Source: Nephromyces sp. MM_2019 (taxonomy: Eukaryota > Apicomplexa > Aconoidasida > Nephromycida). Taken from it: a stretch of 54,559 nt of DNA. The translations under genes were made by a program, and so were the position numbers. The stretch is taken from the NCBI GenBank assembly GCA_015657535.1, contig JADHZB010002140.1, positions 4,664 through 59,222 of the forward strand, written 5' to 3'. The notes under the pieces were generated by a model. It did no database searches. It was given only the letters and a program-made list of their open reading frames with translations, and was not told the origin of the DNA. Below, piece after piece: positions 12,926 through 25,139 of the stretch. The number at the start of each line of letters is the position of its first letter. The first letter of the stretch is position 1.

Positions 12926-14487
12926 ATGCAAAATCAATTTTATGACAAAGTAGATTCACAACTTGAAATGAATCGCAATCATGTACTGATTTCACTTATT
13001 TACAAATTAAGCGTTCCTGATGCATTCAAGTCATTCTATAACTATATATTAACCAATAAGCCAATAGATCACATCAACTTGACAGGTATATATATCATTT
13101 TAATTTCTTTTTAAAATATAATTTATATTTAGTTATAACTTTCATCTCTAAAAGTTTTTAGTTCACATTCATTTAAACACATTTCTATCACACACCTTAC
13201 TAGAATTTTTTACTTAAATTAATTGACACTGGCTTGATTGCCTAGATAAAATATTTATTTAATAGAAATCTACTTTCTGGTACCGCACCTAGACCTTATT
13301 AACAATATCGGATGGAGGGCTATTTTTGGGAATCTTAATAAAATCTTTTTGATTAGTGACTTTGGTTATGAAACTGCTTGCATGCTAAGTTTGCAACAGA
13401 TCTATAAGTGGATAAATGAAAATAGCTCATGCTATCGAATAAATAGCATTGCACTAGAACAGATGAACAGAATTGATAATCCACATCAATTCCCTAGCTC
13501 TACAAACAGTAAGATTAATAAAAATTCATTGAGCCAAACCTTAAATGAGCTCATTTTAGATAACCTAGTTATTTATACCTCTTAAAAAGGTACTTACAAA
13601 TTTGTAAAATATTTATATTTTCTAACTTGAATTTGACAGACCCATCAAGATCAGATTACAAAGTTCCTAACACCTACATTCATTTTAATAAGGGCAACAA
13701 TAATTTTGATGTGCCATATAATATGAACAGCCATCTTCACTTAGACCCAGTTTATAATAATCATTATAATATTGAAAACAAAATAAAGCCAGAAGAATAT
13801 TTTCCAAATATCTTTTATCTACAACAAAATAATTTAACAAGCGATACCTATAACAATAACTATATTAGAAATCAAGAGACACTTACCTTACCAAGACATA
13901 CTAATGACCCATATTTTCAATATAAGATAGAGCAGCCACCAAGCTATGAAGTAGTAGAAAACAATCAAGCTAGCAACTTTCCCAATTTGCACACGGACTA
14001 TAGGGACTCTAAAAGAGATTTTTATATCTACGAAAATACAATAAATAATTTTTCACAGAAAACCAACCCACTTTATGACGAAAGTAATAAGATATATAAC
14101 ACAGGTGTAGATTCTGAAACAAAAAACAGGGATGAGAGTTTTCATATAAAGAATGAAAAAGGTAGAACGAGCCGAGGTTAGTAAACTAGTGTAGAATATC
14201 TACTCTTGATAATTATTTCGCTGATATTTGATCTTATAGCTAAGAATCTATTGATCAAATATAATTTCACTTATTTAGGTAAGAAGCTTTCAATCAATAA
14301 TCAAGCACCACCGCGAGGTGTTCGCTTAGAAATAAAGAAGAATGCCTACCGAGTTCTTACAAATGTAGAAAAGAAAAAAATTGATCGTTCTTTTTCAATT
14401 GATAAGTTTGGGCCAGAAGTCGCCCTAAAGATGGCAACTAATTGCATATCACAAAGTCGAAAAAAGGGTGCATCCAATTTGAACTAA
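12926..14487 (+). CDS. Putative transcription factor: ARID-like N-terminus plus C-terminal ApiAP2-like domain
   Basis: Four exons join in phase: 12926-13085, 13266-13508, 13640-14176 and 14279-14487, giving 382 aa. The C-terminal 60 residues resemble an AP2 DNA-binding domain: RGVRLEIKKNAYRVLT, a Lys-rich turn, SFSIDKFGPEVALKMA and a basic tail (QSRKKG). The GVR strand, the S-F-S-[VI]-x-K-[YF]-G turn and the following Ala-rich helix are the ApiAP2 signature. The usual Trp of strand 2 is Tyr here. Residues from about 50 to 105 (HLDLINNIGWRAIF, then SDFGYETACMLSLQQIYKWI) recall the ARID/BRIGHT pattern L..V...GG...V followed by LGF and L...Y.k.L; this is weaker. The middle (about 135-310) is Asn/Tyr-rich and probably disordered. 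The exon 2 donor (ACAAACA|gtaag) was chosen because it restores phase and avoids a TAA. Nuclear regulatory role is inferred. Confidence 0.62.
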
Positions 14488-16398
14488 AAACGACTTTTCA
14501 TTTTTATTTATTTTTTTATAATTTCTAAAGAAAAGCACAATTAATTACAACTACCTAGTAAAACCAAATTCTTATTCAGCTCTAATGATCATTGTAATCG
14601 ATATAAAATATACAGACACACATCTTAAGTTGAAATTTATCAATGGATTAATTTGCAAACTTATGGAAAACTTATTATATACAACAAATCTATTAATTTT
14701 ACAATCCCAAACATTGCCACCTTTCAATAAACATGCATATATATACTTTATAGATAAATTACGTTTTACTTCCCTAATGGCAATGATTCCTTGTATACAA
14801 GATAACAAAACAATTGACATATTTAAAACATACTTGTTATTTTTAAAACCCACTATGAACCTTTCTAAAATATATAAGACATTTTTGTAATAGGCTTACC
14901 TTCTTAATCTTCTACAGACACTTTACTTATTCAGAATCAACGTATCACTTGTTTTCCTACTTTTCTTTATTTTCCCTTCCAAGTCTACCTAACCTGATAA
15001 CGATTTGTTTGTTTATTTTTTTTATTCCATCTAGTTTTTGCACATATTTGTACATATCTCACAGATTTCATCATTATTGAACAAACTAATTTATTCATTT
15101 CTATTTCAACTGTAACACCAAAAGACTGATTAAAGCTTGATAAAAAAATTCTAAACCATAAAATTTTAGTCAAAATTATGAATTTTAACACTGAATTGGA
15201 GAAAGTGGATATGGAGCATACTAACGTGTATGCTGCTTTATGCTTTTTACAGATTTTGAGGAGATACTTAACTTACCAATTATATTTAATACATCATTAA
15301 GTTTACTTAAGATTTCTAAATTTCAAATCACAAGAGAACTTTATCAGCTTGCTTATTAAAGTCTTTAATTCAAGGAATAATTCTTTTCTGTAATGTTATC
15401 AGATAAATAATGGTAATAAGTTCCATTACTGATAGTGATGATGCTGCAGGAATAAATTTGTTCAAAATAATTTAAAAATTGTCTAATTAATTATTCTAAT
15501 GTATGAAAGTCTGAAATTTCAACACTTTATTTATAATAGTGGGAAGATTTTAATATTAAAAAATAAGTAAAAAAAATATTAGAAACTAGATGTTTATATA
15601 TAATTAAAGGTAGATCGGTTTTAGTAAGTTGCCATCAGAGTCTATAATTTCGTTAATTTGGATTGAGGTTTGATTACACAAAATATTTCCCATTGATTTA
15701 TGTACAATTGCTTTCATACTCTTTACTTGAGTATATATATATATATCATTTTCTTAGAATGTGTACCCATGTTGAAATTTTGCAAAGTTGAAGCTTATTT
15801 ATTTGGGCTCAACACTTAAGAGTTTCTCAGTACAATATTTTAAAGTTTTTTAGCTATAATTATACTCCACCAGAACTTTCTAGTATTAGTTTTATATATT
15901 AATTTTCTTCATAAATATTTAACTGTGAATCAGTTCAGAACTTGACTGGCTATACCGCATGTAATCAAAAAATTGAATAAACAGAAATAAAAGCAATATA
16001 GAACCTATTGAACAACGAGAACATTTATCAGAATTTTAGATATAAGCATTAACTCCTATTTTTATTTACCAACACTAATTATGAACTTTCTTATAAATTG
16101 TTACATTCCCTTAGTCGTTTCCCACAGACTTGAAACATCTAGACTAGATAGCTGATAAACAATCACATACAAATAAATGATTAACTTGCTATAAAAAGTT
16201 TTATTTTTATAGAGAGCTCTTAATAGATTGTTTAAATAATTGGAGGCTAACTTTTTACATAATCATCATTAATTTATAACCAACCAGAAAGCGGCTAAAA
16301 CTCTACGCATCCAAACTTCTTTCATGCTAAGGTCAATTGAATATTCAAATTGTATTTTTTTTTCAAGTTCAATGCTTTAACTTTAAGTAAGCTAACTC
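14488..16398. other. Intergenic, AT-rich
   Basis: 1.9 kb without a supported gene. A stretch at 14572-14890 is open on both strands (93 and 101 codons), but neither translation shows a motif and no splice partner is evident. Confidence 0.55.
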
Positions 16399-18276
16399 AT
16401 GGAAACCCAAACTCCCCATTTAGGGGACACACCTGATTACCCTGAAAATGGAATAGAAGCTTTTTTTCACGGACTAATAAATAGGTGAGTACTTTAAAGA
16501 ATTTATTATCTAGATCAACCCAACCTACGTTTTTTATATACACACATTTATGCTGAAAGGTATTATTTTATCAACTCATTTAAGCACTACTAAAAATTTA
16601 ATTAAATGAGCTTTTATTAACTTGTACGCAACCCAAACATAAATATCCAACACCAACAATTTTAAACATCCAAATCTCACTTGCACAATTATGATAATCC
16701 CAAACGACTATAAGCATAAGCACCGCAAAACCAAATTCTTGCCATTACATAGCATACACACCCACACTCCAACTAAACTTATACACACTTACAAGATACA
16801 TTCCTGAGTATTCCAGACTTAGTTAAACCCCCAAGGATAAACAAGAACTGATAATCCAAATTCTAATTACATGAAACATACTATAAAACCCCTCCTACTT
16901 AGAATCCCTTATTCACTGCTATTAACTCATAGATACACTTTTGCACACTTTAACACAACTAGACAATGCACATAAACTGCTACATTCCTAAAATAACTAG
17001 ACCAACATATCCTGAGTTTCATGATTCATCCTTTTGTACTCTTAAGTATAGTCAAATTTATAAATTAGCAAGGACAGCAACTTTAAATAATTTCCTTTCT
17101 CGTTTTCTCAAAAAAATATAACAAAAAGAACGTTTTCATCTCCTTGAAAACTTAGTAAAATATTTCTAAATTTCTAATTTTGATGGATTACAGAAAAGAG
17201 TATATTTATGAACTACTATCTTATATAGCGGATTATGATTTATTCATAGATGCACCTAATGAGCTTAAAACACTTTTGTTACTTATTTAAGACATTATTT
17301 ACTCAACCTTCTATCAGGGTAGATGGATTAAATGAAATTACCATATATGATAAAAAGGGCATCTCCATTTTAAGATGTGAGTATATGCAATTATCTAAGG
17401 CTCAAATAATATTTTCATTTATTAAAAAAATATATTCAGTTAATTCTAACCCCCATGAGGCTCAACAAGAGCAATTAGATCCTAGATTGAACACTGCTTT
17501 CATCATTCACCTTAAACAGGTATCCTTGAGCACTTTTTTTGAGTTAACTCACTTTTTTTAGGTTTTTATAAAACCTCTAAATCTTAATTAAACTGCTTTG
17601 AAACAATGCCCTTATGGATTTTAATTACATAAGCCACGCCTTGTTTATATAGACTCGTCGAATTGCTTCATTCGGTAAACTAAATTATATTACGGTAAGT
17701 TAATTTTATCAAACAATCAAAATCATAGTTATTTCTCAATGCTTAATTCTCATTAAGGTATTTACCAAAACTGGCTTCATACTCCACCTTAATATTTACC
17801 CCTTAATTGTTGTATTTCAAGCATTAAACACTACAAACTTGGGTGAGAGTTAAATATTCTATCACTTAAGTGTAACTTTACAATTAAATTTTCCTTAAGT
17901 AGTTAGAAATAGTACATTTAAATTTGATAATTGCTATTTGCATTACTGCTCTTTTCTTTGTAAATTTTGGAAAATATGTCAAGATTATTTAAGATCAAAT
18001 GAATCCATAGAATTTAAGCTTTAAAACACATTTAATATCATAATTATGTAATAAGTTGAATATTTCAATTGAGAATATTTTAGGCTATTGATATTGTTAA
18101 TATAATAATAAAATATCTAATAATGGTATATTTATAATAAGTTCAATTATTTCTCGTATACATGTACTTATTCCTCATCAGGTGAATTAATCGAACTATT
18201 ACCAGCTTGTAGAATGGCACTTGAAAATATCCGCAGTGCTTGTGAAATGGATCAGGATATGAATCCTGATCGATAA
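16399..18276 (+). CDS. LAMTOR3: LAMTOR3/MP1-like roadblock-fold protein (Ragulator subunit)
   Basis: The animal protein pairs with LAMTOR2 in the lysosomal Ragulator complex that anchors Rag GTPases and MAPK/TORC1 signalling. Preferred exons: 16399-16484, 17194-17277, 17318-17519, 17653-17694, 17758-17842 and 18182-18276, giving about 197 aa against 124 in human. Family landmarks in order: VDGLNEITIYDKKGISIL (human VEGLHAIVVSDRDG), then NTAFIIHLKQTRRIASFGKL, then FTKTGFILHLNIYPLIVVFQ and LGELIELLPACRMALENIR. The last third keeps strand-strand-helix order with no gap. There is an N-terminal extension and an insert after the second strand. The 40-bp intron at 17278-17317 has a weak donor (gttact). 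An alternative uses an acceptor at about 17262 and reads LFKTLFTQPSIRVDGL instead. The family call does not depend on this choice. It ends 300 bases from the convergent TRM10 gene. Confidence 0.75.
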
Positions 18277-18576
18277 TTTCTTAAATATATATTATTGACG
18301 GTTTTCGCAACACTTGAAATTTTTTATAAGTGCTTTTGAATCTCTTTGAATATTACAAAACTACCATACCATGATAATTCTATCTGAACTATATGAATTC
18401 ACATACTAATAAAACAATTTTAGCTCAACTCTTGTTCAAAGAATTTCACAAATTAAAAATTTAATTTTCAAAGTTGGGGATTTTGTGCTGCGATTATAAA
18501 TTGATCAGAAATCTATATGCTGACATTCAGATACATCCATTTATGAGAACAAGTCCATAAGATCTAAAATAACAAA

Positions 18577-21307
18577 TTAGATTATGAATTTAAATCCAAA
18601 ATTTTTGTTAAAATTTTTTTTACCCCAGTCAAGCCAGTTCTCTGTTTCTGAACCAAAGGTACTTTCCTCTATCGCTAAATTTTCTTTAATAGTTTTATCT
18701 TTATAGCTTGGATGGCCATCAAGTGACTCTGTATGGTTATCTTTTATATGTGAATCATTTTGCTTGCTTTGATCGCGCACCACTGCTTTGTTAAATTTTT
18801 CATTTTCTTCTTGAAATTTCCTAACCGTCACCAATTTATGTATTAATTTGATACGTATTTTTATAGGTTAATTCATGTTATTAATTTTCATTTCAACTAA
18901 TATTCTTATTCAAAGCTCGTTAACCAAAACATTGTTCAGTAGTTTCTATTACCTATTTTTCTGCCTTCTAATTCCATTTCTACCAATAGACTGTTGCTTT
19001 CTAAATGGTACAATATCTTGTATGGCACGTTCCCAATCGCCTTTTTCAATAAAATCTATAATGATTTCAACCACATGGTTTATGTTCAAAACTGTATTAG
19101 AAAAGCCCGCTGTAAAACTCTTCAAAGAGATAAAAGTAATAGAAAAGTCTATCAAAATTAGTATAGCTAAGCTAAGTCAATTGGGTGAATTTTTGCAATT
19201 TAAATTGTTTTAATAAGTTATAATCATCATTTATGAATACGAAAAGTTTCAACATAATTTAATCTGTTAGTGATTACCTGTATAGGTAACTTTTTTGTTG
19301 TTAGGTTCAACCGTTTGGCTTGATAATAAGATTGTTTCTGTGGATATATTATATATGAAAATTAGAATATATTTTCCTTTTGCATATATGGTATGATATA
19401 CCGTAGATATCGTACGGTCAACAATTCCACCAATCACGTAAACTTTACCCTTTTCGAAAACATTGATATCCTAGTAATAAAAGTTTTGGGGGTGCTTAAA
19501 TATAAATTCTAAGTAAATTTACAGAGTCAATTTTTAATTGTTATATCTAAACATGGAATAGATTAATTTAGCAGTCTTTTCAGCTGAGAGAGTATATATC
19601 CCGGAAATGAAATTTCATATCGAAGATATATAGTCGCTTTTGGTATGAGCATAGATAGTTATTGTTTAAATTCTGAACATGGGAAGTAGATTGTCTCTCT
19701 CATAAATCATTGATAAAATCGCAGTTAATTTTTTTGCTTAGCATATTCAGTAATATTGTGAGTGAAATCGCACTACGAGTGTTCTGCCAATGCTTTACAA
19801 CTTGTATTGAGCACCAATGAAATCACTTTATCAGAATATTAACAGAGATATAACAGACACGTCTTACTTCATCAGCATCAGGAGTTAAAACAATTATTTC
19901 TTCCTCTGGAAATATCTCCCAAAATGGTTCACTATGTGTATGTACCTTTGAGTGAAATAGGTAAAATGAATAGAATTATATACCAAAAAAGTGCCTAAAT
20001 TATTCATTCTGAGAATAGTTTTAGTTTTTCAAACAAGTTTTCTTATTCAGATTTGATAGTTCAAATTTACATAAAAACAAATAAAATTTTGTAAATACTC
20101 AGAATAAAGATATAAATTGGGAGGCTCACTTTCCAAAGGTCGAAAGAGTGTTTTATACACTCCTTATGTATTTTACTATCTTGGTAGAATGAAGTGAAGT
20201 GAAATTTTAGCTGACATAAGTAATAAATTGTAAATAATCAGTAAATGAGTTTAAAATTATAGGAATAAGTCATTTATGAAAATGCAACTACGAACTGGTA
20301 TGTTTCCTCTCCTCATAGCGTGATAAGAAAGTGACAGTTGCTTTGCTAAGCTTCCCAACTCCTGATTAATAGAATAATTAGAGTATAAAATATGGTGAGA
20401 AGTCTATGATGTATTTTAAGTCTTAGAATATCCCTTCTTAAAAACAACTTAACAAGGAAACGAAAAATTGCTCAAGCAATAAGCCCTTAAGTATCCTTAA
20501 ATATAGCAACGCTACCTTCTCAGACATAATATCGTCGAAGCTGAAATTGATACAAACCCTTTGGCCATATTCATAAGCATAGTTTTCTTGGCTCTGTAAG
20601 GGGTTAAATTCGTTGACGATTGATTGGTCAGGTTCCACGAAGTTTTAGGGTATCTATTGGTTTAAAGGATAATACAAATTGGATTACTTTACCTTTAGTC
20701 TTTCAGATTTGTCTATTTTAGCTCTCCTTTCTCTTTCTCTGTATTCAGCTGTCTCATCTAGAACAGGATAGGGACAGCTTACAAGTGAGATTTATTGATT
20801 AGTATTGAAAAAAAATCATTTTATGATATCAATTGAATTATATGATTTAGGTGACTTCTTAGAAAAGTTTTGTTGTTCAGAAGTCTAGTATATTGCTTAA
20901 ATTGAGCAATGATATAGCTAATTTATTAACAATTCAAGCTCAAATGTTTTTACTACATAAATTATTCGTTAGTGATTTGGTTGAACTGTTGCATTGCTTC
21001 GTATGTGTGATTAAAATATCGAAGATGTCAAAGATTCAACTTTAGCTGTTTAAGCAGTTGCTAATAATGCGTTAGTATGAAAGATACCTTCATTAAGGTC
21101 CTTCAGTTCTAAAATTTTTTGCTCTCGGTACTTTTGCCGACGTTGGCGGCGCACTTGAGGCCTACGTTCTCTTAATCTTTGACGATAAAGTTCACGCTTA
21201 TACGCCTTTTTTTCCGATTTCGATAAGTTGTCAATATATAATTTCTGAGAGCTAATTTCATTGCTTGGAGGTGTTAAAGAACCTTCAGGTGAAACAGCTG
21301 ATTCCAT
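18577..21307 (-). CDS. TRM10: tRNA (guanine-N1)-methyltransferase TRM10 family
   Basis: SAM-dependent SPOUT enzyme; the family methylates purine 9 of tRNAs (m1G9, in some members m1A9). Ten exons: 21307-21088, 20757-20693, 20593-20516, 20361-20296, 20210-20130, 19945-19868, 19470-19402, 19337-19278, 19119-18953 and 18820-18577. Every junction is in phase, giving 375 aa. A basic N-terminus (SKSEKKAYKRELYRQRLRER, about 29-48) precedes the SPOUT core. The core shows GQRVCINFSFDDIMSEK (105-121), LGSLAKQLSLSYHAMRR, LKFHFTSFYQDS, EEEIIVLTPDADE and GKVYVIGGIVDRT with catalytic-position Asp214. It continues with SYYQAKRLNLTTKKLPIQ, then NINHVVEIIIDFIEKGDWER, the usual C-terminal helix. In the usual D-(R/H)-N element the Asn is Thr here. 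The acidic/polar tail (about 296-375) has no fold I recognise. The exon 2 acceptor at 20758 was picked over one 21 bases upstream because only it keeps phase. Confidence 0.95.
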
Positions 21308-23216
21308 GATCTATTATCTCCAAATATTAAATCATAGAGGAGTTTCTGAACGTATAAGATGAGCTTATTTTCAGGTACAAGCTCGAATACTTTTTTAAAG
21401 AGTAGGGATATAAGTAAGCTCAAATAGATATAAACAAGAGAGAAAATCCCATATTTGTTTTAATTGAGTTTTAGAAGAGTTTTAAATTTTTAATTCGCTA
21501 AACGGGTGGAATTTAAAAATTTATGATAATTGAGCTTAATACTTGGGTTCAAGCAACAAGTTAGTGAAAGGATTCAAACTTAAAATTGTCCTTGGCTTAA
21601 AGTAATCTATGTAAAAACATAGCAGGTAATCATGAACTTGTGAGCTAATTCTTTGACAAATTCCTAATGGACAATATAGCCTAGAAAGCTTTAGAGAATT
21701 TACAAAGTTTAAATCATATTAGCTTTAAAATTTCAAGGCAATGGTTTATCAAATCTATCGAATGTTAAGAATGATACGCATAGTTTTATATAAGAGTCAT
21801 AATAAATAAAATGAGTAAAAAATACAAGACTTTGGCGTATTTTTGATCAATTGGTATAGTAGGGTATTCATAGATAAGTATAACACTTACCTCGTAGTTT
21901 AAATTTATAATAAATAACCTTATATTCCATATTCTAAAGTGCAAGCATAGGCTAAAAATAAGCACACACAATCAATTTATACTACACAATAGCCATACAC
22001 TTCGGAAAGTACTCACGATACTACACACAAAATCACACTTAGGCCACACACAAGTTATTTTATCAAACATCTGATACATAATCATATTACAAATAAAGCC
22101 AATTAATTTTTAAATACGCTATACAAACAAAACTATAAACAAAAAGTATCATAGTAAAATTGCACAGAAACTATCACATTTTTCTTGAACTAAAGCGAGC
22201 GAAGCACACTTATGATCACCCATAACCTTTTGCGAAGAGCTAAAAAATATTCAACAAACTTCTCAAAATTATTCATTGTATTCAAGAGTAAAGGAAGTAA
22301 GGTTTAAAGAACAAACACACGTTTTTCAGAAATATCACTGATTATTAAGTAATTATCTCACCTTGATTGTCAATTACTAAGGGGGAATGGTCTTATATTC
22401 ATAAAGCTAGTTTTACTCCCTAATTTTAAATCTTTAAAGGCGCGCAGAGATAGTCACTTTTAATATACTTTATGGGATTATTGCACAGAAAATGAATATC
22501 AACATTTTTTTATTTTTAGGGCACAAGACAAATATTCTATACTTACAAAATTAATCTCGAAAGCTATCTTGAATTCAATCATATAACTAAAATTACCGAA
22601 TGAAACATATCTCAATTGGAACAATTTGCAATTTCTTAAACAGCGTTAAGCAATGGCTAAGTAGGTCTATTTATTTTTAATTGTATATAAAAGTGGCTTT
22701 TAATAATTTGTTGAAATTTTAAAACAATTAAAATCATTTCTGAAGAAAGTTAATTTTTTATATACATCTTCTATTTAGAAATATTAACCCAAATTCTTTA
22801 ACTTTACTCTATAACAAATAATTAATGACATGTTACTTTCAATTCGCTTAAATCTAATATTTCAACCTTATTTGATTGTAAAATAAAAAGATTCCTTTTT
22901 AGTCATTCGTTCTTTCATAATTTTATAAAGTTAAGAATTAACTTTTCTGATTGATTTGCAGCTATCCACTTAAGGAAAATTATTTTAATAGTTTTATTTA
23001 TAATCTCCTTGAAGCTAATTGGTAACATGTGAGTAATATGTTTTCTATACAAAATATTAGGCACCATAAGTTTTGACTGTGATAAACAAAATATAGTGTA
23101 TAATGGTTAAAAGAAATTTTTTTTATTGATTTAGTTTGAAATTCTTTATGGAAAGAATAAGCTGATAAATTCTGTATAATTATTCTTTTACTTAATATAC
23201 TTTATTAATCAAATAC
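21308..23216. other. Gap between divergent genes; may hide 5' exons of the SAYSvFN gene
   Basis: AT-rich. A segment at 22962-23021 follows a good acceptor (tttgcag) and ends at a good donor (AATTG|gtaac). It encodes a hydrophobic helix (RKIILIVLFIISLKLI), as expected before a SAYSvFN domain. A second short piece at 23135 reads FEILYGKN. I could not join these to the downstream exon in phase, so they are noted only as candidates. Confidence 0.4.
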
Positions 23217-23706
23217 AGAACACTAATAATATTTTCAATAATCGGGATATTTTATAATTTAAGTGATTCTCGAGGTAATCACAGTGGATACTCAATATTC
23301 AACCAGGGTATGCAGCCTTTGCTAGGTGAATTGAGAGCCGAGCAAATTGAACAAGAAATTAGGAGAGGTTTGTATAATCCATTCACATGACAAGTTATAT
23401 TTTTGTTTGTTTTCTTGTTAGCATGACAAAGCAAAACATTATAAGATTTTTATGAAAATGATAATGAAGTTTTATTTGGATACTCCAAACAAACTAAAAA
23501 TCACTACCCCTTGAAACATTTATAATTACATTCTTGTTTGACAATTAATTTTCCTGTCTTTCATAGAAAGCATAAGCAGGCCTACTCCTTCGATACCACT
23601 TGATTTGAATGAAGATCTTAGACACCTGTCGAGAGATGGTAATAAACCTTGTCCTTGCAAATCAGGGAAAAAACTAAAAAAATGCTGTGGATCTCAAAAA
23701 ATGTAA
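23217..23706 (+). CDS. SAYSvFN-domain protein with C-terminal SEC-C zinc motif (5' end unresolved)
   Basis: Two exons are clear: 23217-23367 and 23567-23706, joined in phase 1. The first encodes the end of a membrane helix (TLIIFSIIGIFYNL), then the family signature as GYSIFNQGMQPLLGELRAEQ and IEQEIRR. This matches SAYSvFN proteins such as animal SAYSD1: S-A-Y-S-v-F-N, then G-x-L-x-A-E-Q-x-[ED]-x-E. The second exon gives a Pro-rich linker and ends NKPCPCKSGKKLKKCCGS, a complete SEC-C motif (CPC...GK..KKCC) that binds one zinc, as in the C-terminal tail of bacterial SecA. SAYSD1 sits in the ER membrane and senses UFMylated ribosomes stalled at the translocon. The first exon follows acceptor atacag and must be entered in phase 2. 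If the Met at 23310 were the start, the protein would be only 66 aa and lack the signature, so upstream exons are likely. Confidence 0.72.
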
Positions 23707-25139
23707 GTAATCGTCGCATTACTTCTCGGAAAAGGATTATATTCAACCTATTTCATGCAGTCTAAATCAGAATATGGATCTTGATTATTAAAGGGTGAAA
23801 ATTTGATTTTTCTCAAAAGAATTCCTTATTTATGCATTTAAGTAACCTGGTCTAAATTAAATTTGGGTTCAAATCAAACACTTATTACCATGTTTGGTAG
23901 ATAGTATATACTTATTTTTCAAATTTCCAAAAATAACGACTATAATAAAACTAAAACTCTCAATTAGTGACTGAATGACAACAAAATTAATTTAAGAGTA
24001 ACAAAAGATTATTACTAGCCAAATTGACACTATTACAATCAATGAATTTTAACACTTGTTAAGACCGTTATCGGAAATCTTTAACTTTATAATTTAATTG
24101 TTGCTTCATCTGTTTAGATAATTTTTCAAACAGAGAGACCTATCATCAATAGATCCCTTAGGAAGTTCTTATTGATAAACAATTTTGTTTTATAAACCAA
24201 GATTGAATTTTTTAAGCTTTTAAATATGGATTATTTTATTCAAATTGAAAGGGAACTATAAAGGAAACATTATAACTCTTAAACCAAAATAGTGTTGACT
24301 TTAACAAGCTCAAAATATGTTCTAATGAGAGCATAAGACTCAAAATAGCTTATAAAATTATATGCAAACTGAGAACAGGTTTGCCATCCACTAAATTCAT
24401 ATATTTAAAACAGCAAAATCACTAAGGTAATGAAGTCTTGTTAAAGCTAATCTTTAACGAAAATACTTTCCTAGACTAGTACGAAATATTGAAAATAAGG
24501 GTAGATTTGAAACTAAAGAAAAGGAGAATAAATAAATTTAATTTGGTTATTCTTGTGATCCTTTCCGCAATCGTAATTTCCCAGACATATTTAATTATTA
24601 AAAATTATTAAGCCTGGGGTAATATTATTATCCTATGGGAATATTCAGAACAAATTTTGCTTCAAGTTAAGCTTGTGAAAATTTGAGTGAATAATGGGAA
24701 GTTGAATATATTTACTCCACCAAAGTATATAAGATACTAAACAAAAAGGTTAAGCAAGATTTAAGCAGGGGTATAAAGTTAGTTATCAAATGAAGGGTAA
24801 GAAAAGTCTGTTATATTGACTCCTAGGAGAATAAGGGTCTTCAGTTATCGACTTATATGCCAGATAGAAGCATTCAGAAAATACAAGCTTTTTAGTTAGC
24901 ATGAATTGGTGGACTAGAAAATTAAGCCCGAATGTTATTGTGAAGTTAGACCAGAATTCAAAGCGTAAATACAAGACAAAATTGGTCCTTTTAAGCTGTG
25001 TTCATTTGGACTTTATGATAACCAGTGGCTAAAGTTATCTTTCGGTTTTTTTTATGAATATTCATGCTTTCGTCATCTATGTGGGATGTCAGAATAGTTG
25101 TGAATTTTAGACTATATTTTATGCAGAACATGAGTTAGA
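23707..25139. other. Intergenic, AT-rich
   Basis: 1.4 kb downstream of the SEC-C protein. I see no gene, RNA or repeat here. Confidence 0.5.

Noticed and set aside
14572..14890. Frames of 93 and 101 codons on opposite strands
   Set aside because: Mirror-open AT-rich sequence with no recognisable domain on either strand.
20594..20640. Upstream extension of TRM10 exon 3 (open frame starting MEPDQ)
   Set aside because: An in-frame stop lies just above and no AG separates them; the acceptor ccccttacag at 20594 gives an in-phase exon.
20771..20777. Acceptor gtaag upstream of TRM10 exon 2 that would add a conserved-looking CPYPVLDE
   Set aside because: It cannot be joined in phase with exon 1; the acceptor at 20758 has a good pyrimidine tract and does fit.
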